64,000 nucleotides of DNA, taken from an uncultured Alphaproteobacteria bacterium (lineage in GTDB: Bacteria > Pseudomonadota > Alphaproteobacteria > RF32 > CAG-239). Below are positions 52,726-60,551 of this stretch, in pieces. The stretch's first letter is position 1. Every line of letters starts with the position of its first letter. The position numbers were made by a program, and so were the translations under genes. The notes under the pieces are model-generated. The model was given only the letters and a program-made list of their open reading frames with translations. It searched no databases and was not told the DNA's origin. The stretch covers positions 41,978 through 105,977 of the forward strand of contig CALXZL010000005.1 in assembly GCA_944393215.1 (NCBI GenBank), in the 5' to 3' direction.

Positions 52726-53247
52726 TTAATCTAATCTTTTTATTTTATCAACCAGAATCTTATATTCTGATGCATTTAAAATTATAAAATCTGCTAAATC
52801 CAACAGTTTTTTATCTATTTTTTCAAAATATGTTACCGCCGATTGAATCAAAAAAAGTTCCGAATACCACTGCAAAACCTCTATTGCGGCTTTCTGTTCT
52901 TCGGGATTTATCTCAAAAATAACAAAATCAGGCTCGGCTTCCGATGCCAACATTGCTTCATGACGCGTCGGGCGGCAGCATATTCCCGTAAATTTTCCTT
53001 TTATTCTTTTTTGCACGGATTTGATATATTTGGGAAATTTGTCATTGACCTCTTCTCTGATAATCAGACCGTCTAAATCAGCACCGAAACTATATGCCTC
53101 TCCTTCTCCCAAAACCAGTTTATCCGAACTTTTTGCCTGTGATACAATGTTTTTTGATGATTGTGAATCTGCTATATAACAGCATATATCTTCGTTTTCT
53201 ATGAACTGTGTGTCTGTCGGACCTATTTTTATGATAAACTTTGGCAT
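52726..53247 (-). CDS. ThiE-like (thiamine phosphate synthase fold) protein, degenerate
   Basis: 173 residues, weak resemblance to ThiE of alphaproteobacteria: AYSFGADLDGLIIREE (compare the A...GADGVHLG strand), FTGICCRPTRHEAMLASEAE (compare GxSxHxxxEA) and PDFVIFEI (compare ADYVxFGP). The catalytic substrate-binding residues of ThiE are mostly lost. Neighbour efp also fits a conserved alphaproteobacterial cluster. Probably not an active thiamine enzyme. The start has a fair site. Confidence 0.5.
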   Translation of the reverse strand: MPKFIIKIGPTDTQFIENEDICCYIADSQSSKNIVSQAKSSDKLVLGEGEAYSFGADLDGLIIREEVNDKFPKYIKSVQKRIKGKFTGICCRPTRHEAMLASEAEPDFVIFEINPEEQKAAIEVLQWYSELFLIQSAVTYFEKIDKKLLDLADFIILNASEYKILVDKIKRLD

Positions 53248-53337
53248 AAACTCTCTTTGCTTATTGAAAATATAAATGATCTTATTATGATAGTGCCAAT
53301 ATTAAGAGAGTTATCCGTTAATTGAAAGAAAAAAATC

Positions 53338-53610
53338 GTGACTGATGCAAAAAAAATTGAACTTAACCAAACTGAAAATGCTTTAGCCGAACTCAGTGAT
53401 CTTTTGCTTAAGCTTAATGATACACTTGATGATAAAAAAAATCTTTTAAATTCTCAAAAAAAAGAGATGATTTCCGAATCGAAAAAAAATGCTGATAATC
53501 TTCTCTTGTTGCAGGAAACTTCTCAAAATCTGCTTCATAATATTGATCATTTAATTTCTAAATTAGATAAAGTGTTGGAAAACGATGGCGCAAGTTACAA
53601 TAACAATTAA
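53338..53610 (+). CDS. Small coiled-coil protein ahead of zapA
   Basis: 90 residues with GTG start, GAAAGAAAA upstream. It is one long heptad-rich helix (ALAELSDLLLKLNDTLDDKK, LLLLQETSQNLLHNIDHLIS). Its position and type match the DUF4164-like proteins that precede zapA in alphaproteobacteria. It overlaps zapA by 26 bases in a different frame. It likely works with ZapA at the division ring, which is inference. Confidence 0.7.
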   Translation: MTDAKKIELNQTENALAELSDLLLKLNDTLDDKKNLLNSQKKEMISESKKNADNLLLLQETSQNLLHNIDHLISKLDKVLENDGASYNNN

Positions 53611-53932
53611 TGCTCGAGAATATGCCGTTGCTTGTGAAGACGGGCAAGAAGTGCGAATCCTTCAACTGGCTCGAATCCTCGATGAGAAAGCCCGCATGCT
53701 TACTCAAGGTGGCGGACAGGTTAATGAAAATATGCTCCTGGCTATGGTCGGATTGCTCCTTGCCGATGAATTATCAGAGCTCAAAAAAAATAACGGCATA
53801 CCCGACAAAACCCATAGTCAGCCTCAGTTTGACGAGAAATTAATTTCTGAAACCGATGTGTTATTAACAGGCAAAATTAATTCTTTAATTAATCAAATAA
53901 ATTCTGTTGCATCTAAAATAGAATCATTGTAA
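53585..53932 (+). CDS. zapA: Cell division protein ZapA
   Basis: 115 residues: AQVTITINAREYAVACEDGQ, EEVRILQLARILDEKARML type head (VRILQLARILDEKA), followed by a long C-terminal coiled coil (LINQINSVASKIESL). ZapA cross-links FtsZ filaments. The 6S RNA gene follows 14 bases downstream, as in many proteobacteria. Confidence 0.88.
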   Translation: MAQVTITINAREYAVACEDGQEVRILQLARILDEKARMLTQGGGQVNENMLLAMVGLLLADELSELKKNNGIPDKTHSQPQFDEKLISETDVLLTGKINSLINQINSVASKIESL

Positions 53933-53943
53933 ACTAATTTACA

Positions 53944-54104
53944 TAGAGGGAGGCTGTCCGGTTTGTATCTCCGCAGATCTTCCGAGCCAACGTATTTTTA
54001 TAGGGAATTGTCTCTGAACAGATCGTGGTCTGTTTATATGATGCCCACTTTGTGAGAAGCGGTTCGATAAGAATGTTTCCTACGGCTGTGATGGCTCCCT
54101 CACT
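53944..54104 (+). ncRNA. ssrS: 6S RNA
   Basis: GAGGGAG (53946-53952) pairs with CTCCCTC (54095-54101), closing a long imperfect stem. The expected features are visible: GGCTGTCC near the 5' side, an internal single-stranded bubble, and GTGATGGCTCCC at the 3' side. The location just after zapA is the classic one. 6S RNA binds the sigma70 holoenzyme in stationary phase. Ends are approximate to about 5 bases. Confidence 0.88.
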
Positions 54105-54113
54105 TAAAGTTTT

Positions 54114-54136
54114 AAGCCCCTTTTCAGGGGCTTTTT
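54114..54136 (+). terminator. Terminator of 6S RNA
   Basis: AAGCCCC TTTTC AGGGGCTTTTT hairpin with T-run. Confidence 0.85.
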
Positions 54137-54168
54137 AGTTGTTAATCTGTTTGCGAAAGTTTGCTATT

Positions 54169-54963
54169 GTGAAATTTATTTATTGTGGTGATGTTGTCGC
54201 TCGTGCCGGAAGAGAAGCTGTATTAAATAATCTGGAAATTCTTAAACAAAAATATCTACCTGATTTTGTGATCGTTAATATTGAAAACGCCGCTCACGGT
54301 TTCGGGGCTACCCCGGCTATTTGTCGTGATTTTCTTGCAAAAGGCGTTGACGCTCTCGTGACCGGAAATCATGTGTGGCAACAGCGTGAACTTATCCCTT
54401 TTTTGGATGAGTGTAAACGAATCGTACGTCCTCTTAACTATCCTGAATCTCTGCCAGGTAAAGGCTTTTGTGAATTGGAAACACCTAACGGGAAAAAATT
54501 GCTGATTGTACAAGTTTTGGGACGGTTATTCATGGAAGCTGTCGATTGTCCTGTGAACGCTATTGATAAACTTTTAAAAAATTATTCTCTTGCTAAAAAT
54601 GTTGATGCCATTTTTGTGGATATTCATGCCGAAGCAACCTCGGAAAAACTGGCTTTCGGATGTTATCTCGATGGGCGTGTTTCCGCCGTTATCGGTTCTC
54701 ATACTCATGTGCCGACCGCTGATGCTAAAATTTGGCCCGCAGGCACGGCTTATCTAACCGATGTCGGAATGTGCGGCGATTATGATTCCGTACTCGGATT
54801 TGATAAGCAAGAGCCTATAAACAGACTCGCTCGAAAATACACGGGAGGAAGATTAACCCCTGCAAAAGGAACCGGAACTCTTTGTGCGGTTTTAGTTGAA
54901 ACGGATGATAGAACCGGGTTGGCAACCCATATTGAACCTATCCTATTAAAAAGCTCAAAATAA
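54169..54963 (+). CDS. YmdB-like metallophosphoesterase (TIGR00282)
   Basis: 264 residues from GTG 54169 (VKFIYCGDVVARAGREA). Family motifs: YCGDVVARAG, the metal ligands GNHVWQ, DIHAEATSEK, SHTHVPTADAKIWPAGTAYLTD and GDYDSVLGFDK. The fold binds two metals; relatives (YmdB, DR1281) hydrolyse 2',3'-cAMP. The start is not certain: an in-frame TTG at 54139 would add 10 residues without sense. It lies directly downstream of 6S RNA and its terminator. A terminator follows. Confidence 0.88.
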   Translation: MKFIYCGDVVARAGREAVLNNLEILKQKYLPDFVIVNIENAAHGFGATPAICRDFLAKGVDALVTGNHVWQQRELIPFLDECKRIVRPLNYPESLPGKGFCELETPNGKKLLIVQVLGRLFMEAVDCPVNAIDKLLKNYSLAKNVDAIFVDIHAEATSEKLAFGCYLDGRVSAVIGSHTHVPTADAKIWPAGTAYLTDVGMCGDYDSVLGFDKQEPINRLARKYTGGRLTPAKGTGTLCAVLVETDDRTGLATHIEPILLKSSK

Positions 54964-55007
54964 AAAAAATCTTCTTATCATTTGTCTCTTAATTTTAAGT
55001 TGAACTT

Positions 55008-55040
55008 AAAAAAGCCTCCCGTTTAGGAGGCTTTTCTTTT
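55008..55040 (+). terminator. Terminator after the YmdB-like gene
   Basis: AAAAAAGCCTCC CGTTTA GGAGGCTTTTCTTTT hairpin. Confidence 0.8.
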
Positions 55041-55082
55041 AAATACAACCAATATATCGCGCTTATATTTAATTTTGGTTAC

Positions 55083-55190
55083 AAAAAAACGTTTATTATG
55101 GATAGTATAGGCTTTAGATCTTATATTGGAGCTGTGTCATGACTAAATCTATACTGTTAACTTGGTCATCCGCATATTTTTGCATACTCA
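55083..55190 (+). repeat. Dispersed leader/signal-peptide cassette, copy 2
   Basis: About 90 percent identical to 20408-20526: ATGGATAGTATAGGCTTTAG, TTGGAGCTGTGTC site and ATG 55139 with MTKSILLTWSSAYFCIL. Behind it the frame runs into unrelated sequence (49 codons to a TGA), so only the 5' end of a secreted-protein gene is present. A remnant of a duplicated or deleted paralogue. Confidence 0.8.
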
Positions 55191-55210
55191 TTAGTACGGA
55201 ATTAAACAAA

Positions 55211-55250
55211 ATAAAAAAGGTAGGAATTTTATTTCCTGCCTTTTTTATTT
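55211..55250 (-). terminator. Terminator of rnj
   Basis: AAAAAAGGTAGGAA TTTTA TTTCCTGCCTTTTTT hairpin (one mismatch) with T-runs on both strands, 22 bases beyond the rnj stop on the minus strand. Confidence 0.8.
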
Positions 55251-55271
55251 TGATTATTATCTCAACAGACT

Positions 55272-56939
55272 TTATTCTTCCTTCTGCTTTTTGAAAAAAT
55301 GCATATATGTTACAGGCTTGATGTCTGTGGCTTTATAGACCATTTTTCTTATCTTTGCCCTCATATATTCTTCTATCTGTGCCTCTTTATAATTAAGCTT
55401 TATCACTTCCGTATCTATGCTTTGCACTATGTTGTTTTTGATTTCCTCTGCTAACTTCTTAAACTCTTCCTCTTCCAAAATATCTATTGATGATATTTGT
55501 AAATCTTCAAGCCGCCAATTTTCATCAAATACAACACTGATAAACAGAGAACAATTATATGCTATTCTTTTGCGATTTTTGATTAATTGTGAATTTAATG
55601 AGGTCAGCTGCTTTCTGTCAACACCTATAATATCTGTCGGTATCTCGCCCACATTTTCCAACTTCCCCGATTTTAATAACATCACATCTCCGTTTTTGGC
55701 TAATGCAACTTCCTTTACGCCGCATTCCAATGCGAATCTTCTTTGAGCGCGGATATTTCTTTTATCTCCGTGAACCGGCAAAACAATTTTGGGCTTTATT
55801 ATTTCGTATAACTTTTTGATATCATCTTTGCACGCATGTCCCGATGTATGAACCATATATTCTTCACTGGAAATTACCTCTACTCCGGCATCTCTTAATT
55901 TTTCTTGCATCCGTTCTATTTTTTCTTCATTGCCGGGTATAATCTGCGAGGAAAATATTATGGCATCTCCTTTGCCTAATATAATATTCTTATTCTCTCC
56001 GTTGACAATTCGGGTTAAGCCGCTTCTGTAATTGGCTTGTGAGCCTGAACATATATACAGCATTTTATCAAGCGGAATCTCTGTGGCTTGCTTGGCTTCA
56101 ACATAGCTTGGCAAATTTTGCAAATAGCCGCTTTCTTTGGCTATGTTAATATTCTGAATCATGCTCATTCCGGCTATGACCGGCGTTCTGTCAGCTGCAT
56201 GTGCCGCCAATATCAAACTTTCCAATCGAGCTATGTTGGAGGCAAAGCATGTGGCAACCAGCGTATTCTTAAATTGCGGTACTAACTCAATTAATTTTTC
56301 TCTTATCACCGCTTCCGACGGACCGGATATTTCATGATTTAAATTTGTTGAATCTCCTATATATAAATCGACACCTTCCTTCCCGATTTCTTTGAGTCTG
56401 TCATACGATGTCGGCATAAATGACATTTTTTCATCATCAAAACGCCAATCCGTTGCATGAAAAACATTACCGTATTCGGTTTGGATGAATAAGCCGCAAT
56501 TATCCGGCAAGGAGTGCGCCATCGGAACATATTCTACCTTAAAATTGGGTAAATTAATGGTTTTATTTTCCTTAATCGGGAAAAGCTCAACTTCTTGATC
56601 TAATTTATATTCCGCCAAACGACGAACTATATGTCCGAGTGTGAAATCTACCGCATAAACCGGACATCTTAACTTGCTCCAGACATGAGCTATGGCTCCG
56701 AAATGATCTTCATGCGCATGGGTGATGAATATAGCTTCAATATCCTCCTGATAAGCTTCTAAAAATGAGGCATCCGCAAAACCTAAGTCTATTCCCGGGA
56801 AATCATCATTTAAAAATCCATAGCCACAATCAACGACTATAATTTTTCCCTTCACGGCATAGGCATACATATTAAAACCTACTTCTTCCGCGCCGCCCAA
56901 AGCAACAAAATATAATCCTTCTTTATTAAAACAATTCAT
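55272..56939 (-). CDS. rnj: Ribonuclease J
   Basis: 555 residues. Metallo-beta-lactamase/beta-CASP RNase with motif THAHEDHFGAI (zinc ligands), GDSTNLNHEISGPSE, ICSGSQANYRSGLTRI, MVHTSGHACKDDI and PVHGDKRN. Both endonuclease and 5'-exonuclease activities are known in the family; alphaproteobacteria use it for rRNA and mRNA maturation. Six bases separate it from birA, so it is co-transcribed with the nuo-birA unit. Confidence 0.95.
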   Translation of the reverse strand: MNCFNKEGLYFVALGGAEEVGFNMYAYAVKGKIIVVDCGYGFLNDDFPGIDLGFADASFLEAYQEDIEAIFITHAHEDHFGAIAHVWSKLRCPVYAVDFTLGHIVRRLAEYKLDQEVELFPIKENKTINLPNFKVEYVPMAHSLPDNCGLFIQTEYGNVFHATDWRFDDEKMSFMPTSYDRLKEIGKEGVDLYIGDSTNLNHEISGPSEAVIREKLIELVPQFKNTLVATCFASNIARLESLILAAHAADRTPVIAGMSMIQNINIAKESGYLQNLPSYVEAKQATEIPLDKMLYICSGSQANYRSGLTRIVNGENKNIILGKGDAIIFSSQIIPGNEEKIERMQEKLRDAGVEVISSEEYMVHTSGHACKDDIKKLYEIIKPKIVLPVHGDKRNIRAQRRFALECGVKEVALAKNGDVMLLKSGKLENVGEIPTDIIGVDRKQLTSLNSQLIKNRKRIAYNCSLFISVVFDENWRLEDLQISSIDILEEEEFKKLAEEIKNNIVQSIDTEVIKLNYKEAQIEEYMRAKIRKMVYKATDIKPVTYMHFFKKQKEE

Positions 56940-56945
56940 CTTCTC

Positions 56946-57677
56946 TTACCTGTGTTTATCTATATAAAAAATATCCCCGGCATATATTTTTTCTTTTTTA
57001 TTTCCTTGCTCCAATATCAAAGCTCCGGTTTCATCAATATCTGCAAATATGCCTCGTTTATTTTCTTTTTCCATATGAACTTCTATTTCTTCTCCCAAGC
57101 CTTTGACATTTTTTAGCCATTTGTCTCTTATGGACTTAAAACCTTCGGCTTGCCATTTTTCATAATTTTTATCATATATTTCAATGTATTTTCTCAATAA
57201 TATGCGGCGATCCACTTCATAGCCTTTTTCCTGCAGGCTCGTTGCCGGATACAAAACGCCCTCTAATTTCGGGGCGCCGACCAGATTTACGCCTATTCCG
57301 ATTATCAGATAATCGCCGGCGCCTTTTTCTAATAATATACCCGAAATTTTGTTATTTTCTACCAATATATCATTGGGCCATTTCAACTTTATATTTATAT
57401 TTGGAAAAATATCTTTCAAACTTTCAAATAAACTTAATGACACAATAAAGACAATTTCCCCGATTTGCGAAGGTTTTATTTTTTGCAGAAAAGACATAAA
57501 TAAATTGCCTTCATAACCTATCCAGCTTCTGCCACGTCTACCTCTTCCTTGCGTTTGTCTTATTGCCGTGACAACATATTCCCCGTCTTTTACCCGTTGG
57601 CTTAAGGCTTCCGCCTCATCATTGGTACTCGTTACCTCTTCTTTTTCTTCCCAATTCCATTTTCCTATTCTTTGCAT
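56946..57677 (-). CDS. birA: Biotin-[acetyl-CoA-carboxylase] ligase (monofunctional)
   Basis: 243 residues, without the N-terminal DNA-binding domain, so it is a class I ligase and not a repressor. Motifs: TSTNDEAEALSQ, GRGRRGRSWIGYEGNLFMSF (biotinyl-AMP loop), LKWPNDILVENNKISGILLE and GIGVNL. It attaches biotin to carboxyl carrier protein. Its position between nuoN and rnj is the conserved alphaproteobacterial order. Two bases separate it from the nuoN stop. Confidence 0.93.
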   Translation of the reverse strand: MQRIGKWNWEEKEEVTSTNDEAEALSQRVKDGEYVVTAIRQTQGRGRRGRSWIGYEGNLFMSFLQKIKPSQIGEIVFIVSLSLFESLKDIFPNINIKLKWPNDILVENNKISGILLEKGAGDYLIIGIGVNLVGAPKLEGVLYPATSLQEKGYEVDRRILLRKYIEIYDKNYEKWQAEGFKSIRDKWLKNVKGLGEEIEVHMEKENKRGIFADIDETGALILEQGNKKEKIYAGDIFYIDKHR

Positions 57678-57679
57678 TT

Positions 57680-59104
57680 CTACCTCATTATCGGTTGAAG
57701 CAGTGTTTCAAATTGCTCGATAAACAGTGCCGGATTTAATACACCCACCAGAAAAAATATCATATTCAGGAATAAACAAAAGTATATCCCTCTATCCGTA
57801 CGGTCAAAATTTTTGGTGCGAATTTCAAAAAACATAACCCGAATTACTCTGAAAAAGGCATTTAATAAAAGCAATAAGGCAAGCATGGCGAGACCTATGC
57901 TCCAATAGTCTTGCTCTCTTATCATATTCTCCACCGATTGCAACTTACCTAAAAATCCAAGCATGGGCGGCGAACCGGCAAATGATACGATAAATGCTGT
58001 CAGCAAGACCGAAACATATGGCTTTTGGGAAAAAATTCCCGAAATGTCTTGCAGCGAACTTACATATTCTCCGTTGCTCTTAAATGCAAAAAAGACGCTA
58101 TATACTCCGAAGATGGTCAATAAATATGCTATCAGATAAACAAAACTGCTGGTTATTCCGTTGTTGTTAAACGGTAATAAGCCCAGCATGATAAAACCGA
58201 CGGAATATAGACAGCAATATCCGAAAAGTCTGCGAAGATTGTCTTCTTTGGTGGCGCTGATTGCGCCCCAGAATAATGATACAATAGATAAGATGCGCAA
58301 AAACGGAACATAAATTGATGATGCCGTTGAAAAGACATTTATCAATAAATTTAATATGACGGCATATGCTCCGATAACCGGCAAAATTTGATTTATCATT
58401 CCGACCGGCAAAATGCTTAAGCCGGATTGTTCTATCCGATTAAAATGCAACGGCGCTATGCCCAGCATATATAATAAAGGCAGCAAAATGCCCGCAAATG
58501 CCATAATATCGGCTCTGTTCCACGCGTGTTTGGCATAATAGGCGGCAATCTTTGCATATTCCCAACTTCCGATTTTATGATAAAACCACAATCCGCTCAA
58601 TAAAATCATTAAGGAAAACATAAACATAAAAACAAAATAGCGACGGTTGCCCATTTCATATTCATAATCTTCCGAACTTAAACGCATCAGATAATAAATT
58701 AGCAGAGAACTTATAAAATAAGCGCCGCTTAATACTAAAAAATGAACGGATGATATTAATATCATCAAACTCACAATAAGTCCCGTTCCATAAGCATAAT
58801 ATTGTAATGAGGAACGATTTTTGTTCAAAAACCATTTACATGACAAAAAGAATATGCCCAAGCCGAAAATTTGCACAAAAATTTTATATAGCGTGGTATA
58901 GGTATTGTTCTGCACATATTCGGCATAACCCGAGCGATTGTAAAAAATGATACCCGACAGAATCGAAAAAAGGAGCATGATTTTGCTGACGGAATAAAAT
59001 GTTTTAGAGGTCTTGTTTTTGCGATATTTATTCAGCAAAAACATAATGGGTAATCCCATTAATAAAAATATTTCCGGAGACTGTGCTACCATTTGAACAA
59101 ACAT
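57680..59104 (-). CDS. nuoN: NuoN-like subunit of complex I, divergent
   Basis: 474 residues, about 14 membrane segments. Start ATG 59104 with AGGAG upstream. Family blocks remain in the second half: NLRRLFGYCCLYSVGFIMLG, LIAYLLTIFGVYSVFFA, SFAGSPPMLGFLGKL. But the TM5 glutamate (FELLSL in most) reads LSGAYF, and the lysine motif FKxxxVPFHxWxPDVYxGAP reads YMLGIAPLHFNRIEQSG. So the charged residues used for proton translocation are lost. It lies 10 bases after nuoM on the same strand. The assignment rests on order plus remaining motifs; a different antiporter-like complex is the alternative. Confidence 0.8.
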   Translation of the reverse strand: MFVQMVAQSPEIFLLMGLPIMFLLNKYRKNKTSKTFYSVSKIMLLFSILSGIIFYNRSGYAEYVQNNTYTTLYKIFVQIFGLGIFFLSCKWFLNKNRSSLQYYAYGTGLIVSLMILISSVHFLVLSGAYFISSLLIYYLMRLSSEDYEYEMGNRRYFVFMFMFSLMILLSGLWFYHKIGSWEYAKIAAYYAKHAWNRADIMAFAGILLPLLYMLGIAPLHFNRIEQSGLSILPVGMINQILPVIGAYAVILNLLINVFSTASSIYVPFLRILSIVSLFWGAISATKEDNLRRLFGYCCLYSVGFIMLGLLPFNNNGITSSFVYLIAYLLTIFGVYSVFFAFKSNGEYVSSLQDISGIFSQKPYVSVLLTAFIVSFAGSPPMLGFLGKLQSVENMIREQDYWSIGLAMLALLLLLNAFFRVIRVMFFEIRTKNFDRTDRGIYFCLFLNMIFFLVGVLNPALFIEQFETLLQPIMR

Positions 59105-59114
59105 CTTGTCTCTC

Positions 59115-60551
59115 CTATGCTCCCAAAACAAACCATAACGGTTTGACAAATGACATTAACAATATAAAACAGATAAACAGCATAAAAATAAATATGCCTT
59201 TATTTATATCTTCTACCTGATGCATTTCAACACCGCATTTTTCTATGTCGCGTAACCGAAATAATTCTCTCAACAAAGATGATGAAACTATCACCAATGA
59301 CAAGAGCATGATTATTCCCATTTTGATGTTTACTGCCAAAAGATCAGATAAAATTAAAAAATTGTTCAAAAATAATGAAGACAACGGCAATCCTACCGCA
59401 GCCAACGTCATAAAAGCATAGATGATTGAAATTTTGGGGCATGCACATAAAATTCCGTCATCCATTATTCCCTGCTGGCTTTGCTCCCGCGAGATATAAT
59501 GCGAAAAAACTTCCAACGATGCAACTATGATTAAATAACTGAAAAATGAAAAGGCTATGTTTAATAATATGACCTCATTTCTGGTCAATATACCCAACAA
59601 ATACATAATATAGTAGACCGTTATATATGAAAATATTTTATATTGACGGTCTTTGTTGATTAAACCGATTAAGGCAATAAACAACATTGTGACAATGCCT
59701 ATGATTTGCAATATAAATATATAATTGCTCATGATTGACGGTAAACTTTTGGGTAAGAATCTGACAAACCCATATATGCCCGTTAAAGGTAATATCATTG
59801 AAATTAAAAAGACCATCGGATGCCGAATACTGGAATTGACTGAAGATATCCAATAATGGAATGGCCATACCGGTATTCGCGACAACAGAGAGATAAATAT
59901 GGCTGCCCAGATAAAATATTCCATTTTATCATTTAATTTCATATTGCCTAACTGTTGCAGCTCCAACATGCCGTGTTGATAGTTAAATAAGAGAAGCGTG
60001 GCAACAAAAAAGATGACCGCACCCAACATATTATATAATAAAAATCGGTTGATATATTCTCGCCTTTTAATGTCTCCGAACATTCCCAATATCATAAACA
60101 GCGGCAATAAGGTCGCCTCAAAAAAGATGTAAAAAGAAAAAATATCTGCCGAAACAAAAAAGCCCGTAATCATACTTAAAAAAAGTAATGACCACACCAT
60201 TAAAGATTTTTGGTGTTCCATATTATTTCTGACACCGATAAAACCTATGATAAAGGCTATGTGTATTGCCAGAAGCAGCATTAAAGATAAAACATCTACG
60301 CCGAAAACAATGTTGATATCCGGATTTTTCATCCAATTATATGTCTCAACCAGCTGTATGCCCGGTTGATATACTTCTATCAACATGAATATGCGCAGTA
60401 TCATTATGATATTGGCAATAACGGCAAACACCGCAACACTGCATGCGTTCCGCGTACTTCCGTCTTCTGCCTCTTTGGCAAATAAGGTAAACAACATCCC
60501 CAAAAACGGAATCACAATTATCAGAGATAAAATGGAAAAAGTGTTTAACAT
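59115..60551 (-). CDS. nuoM: NuoM-like subunit of complex I, divergent
   Basis: 478 residues, about 14 membrane segments. The TM5 glutamate is kept (YIFFEATLLPLFMILGMFGD). The key TM7/TM8 part, normally VKxPxWPxHTWLPDAHxEAP...LLKxGGYG, reads LSRIPVWPFHYWISSVNSSI then LPLTGIYG: Lys to Arg, TWLPDAH to YWISSVN, and the second Lys lost. The His-rich SHxxxSxxLF block is also degraded (LNIAFSFFSYLI). The second half keeps AAVGLPLSSLFLNNFL. ATG overlaps the nuoL stop by one base. Part of nuoL-M-N. Confidence 0.85.
   Translation of the reverse strand: MLNTFSILSLIIVIPFLGMLFTLFAKEAEDGSTRNACSVAVFAVIANIIMILRIFMLIEVYQPGIQLVETYNWMKNPDINIVFGVDVLSLMLLLAIHIAFIIGFIGVRNNMEHQKSLMVWSLLFLSMITGFFVSADIFSFYIFFEATLLPLFMILGMFGDIKRREYINRFLLYNMLGAVIFFVATLLLFNYQHGMLELQQLGNMKLNDKMEYFIWAAIFISLLSRIPVWPFHYWISSVNSSIRHPMVFLISMILPLTGIYGFVRFLPKSLPSIMSNYIFILQIIGIVTMLFIALIGLINKDRQYKIFSYITVYYIMYLLGILTRNEVILLNIAFSFFSYLIIVASLEVFSHYISREQSQQGIMDDGILCACPKISIIYAFMTLAAVGLPLSSLFLNNFLILSDLLAVNIKMGIIMLLSLVIVSSSLLRELFRLRDIEKCGVEMHQVEDINKGIFIFMLFICFILLMSFVKPLWFVLGA

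Larger units (their letters stand above)
54964..55271. other. Gap between the phosphoesterase and rnj genes, holding a leader copy and two terminators
   Basis: It contains the plus-strand terminator at 55008-55040, the second dispersed leader cassette with a truncated 49-codon frame (ATG 55139), and the rnj terminator at 55211-55250. No intact gene is supported. Confidence 0.7.
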
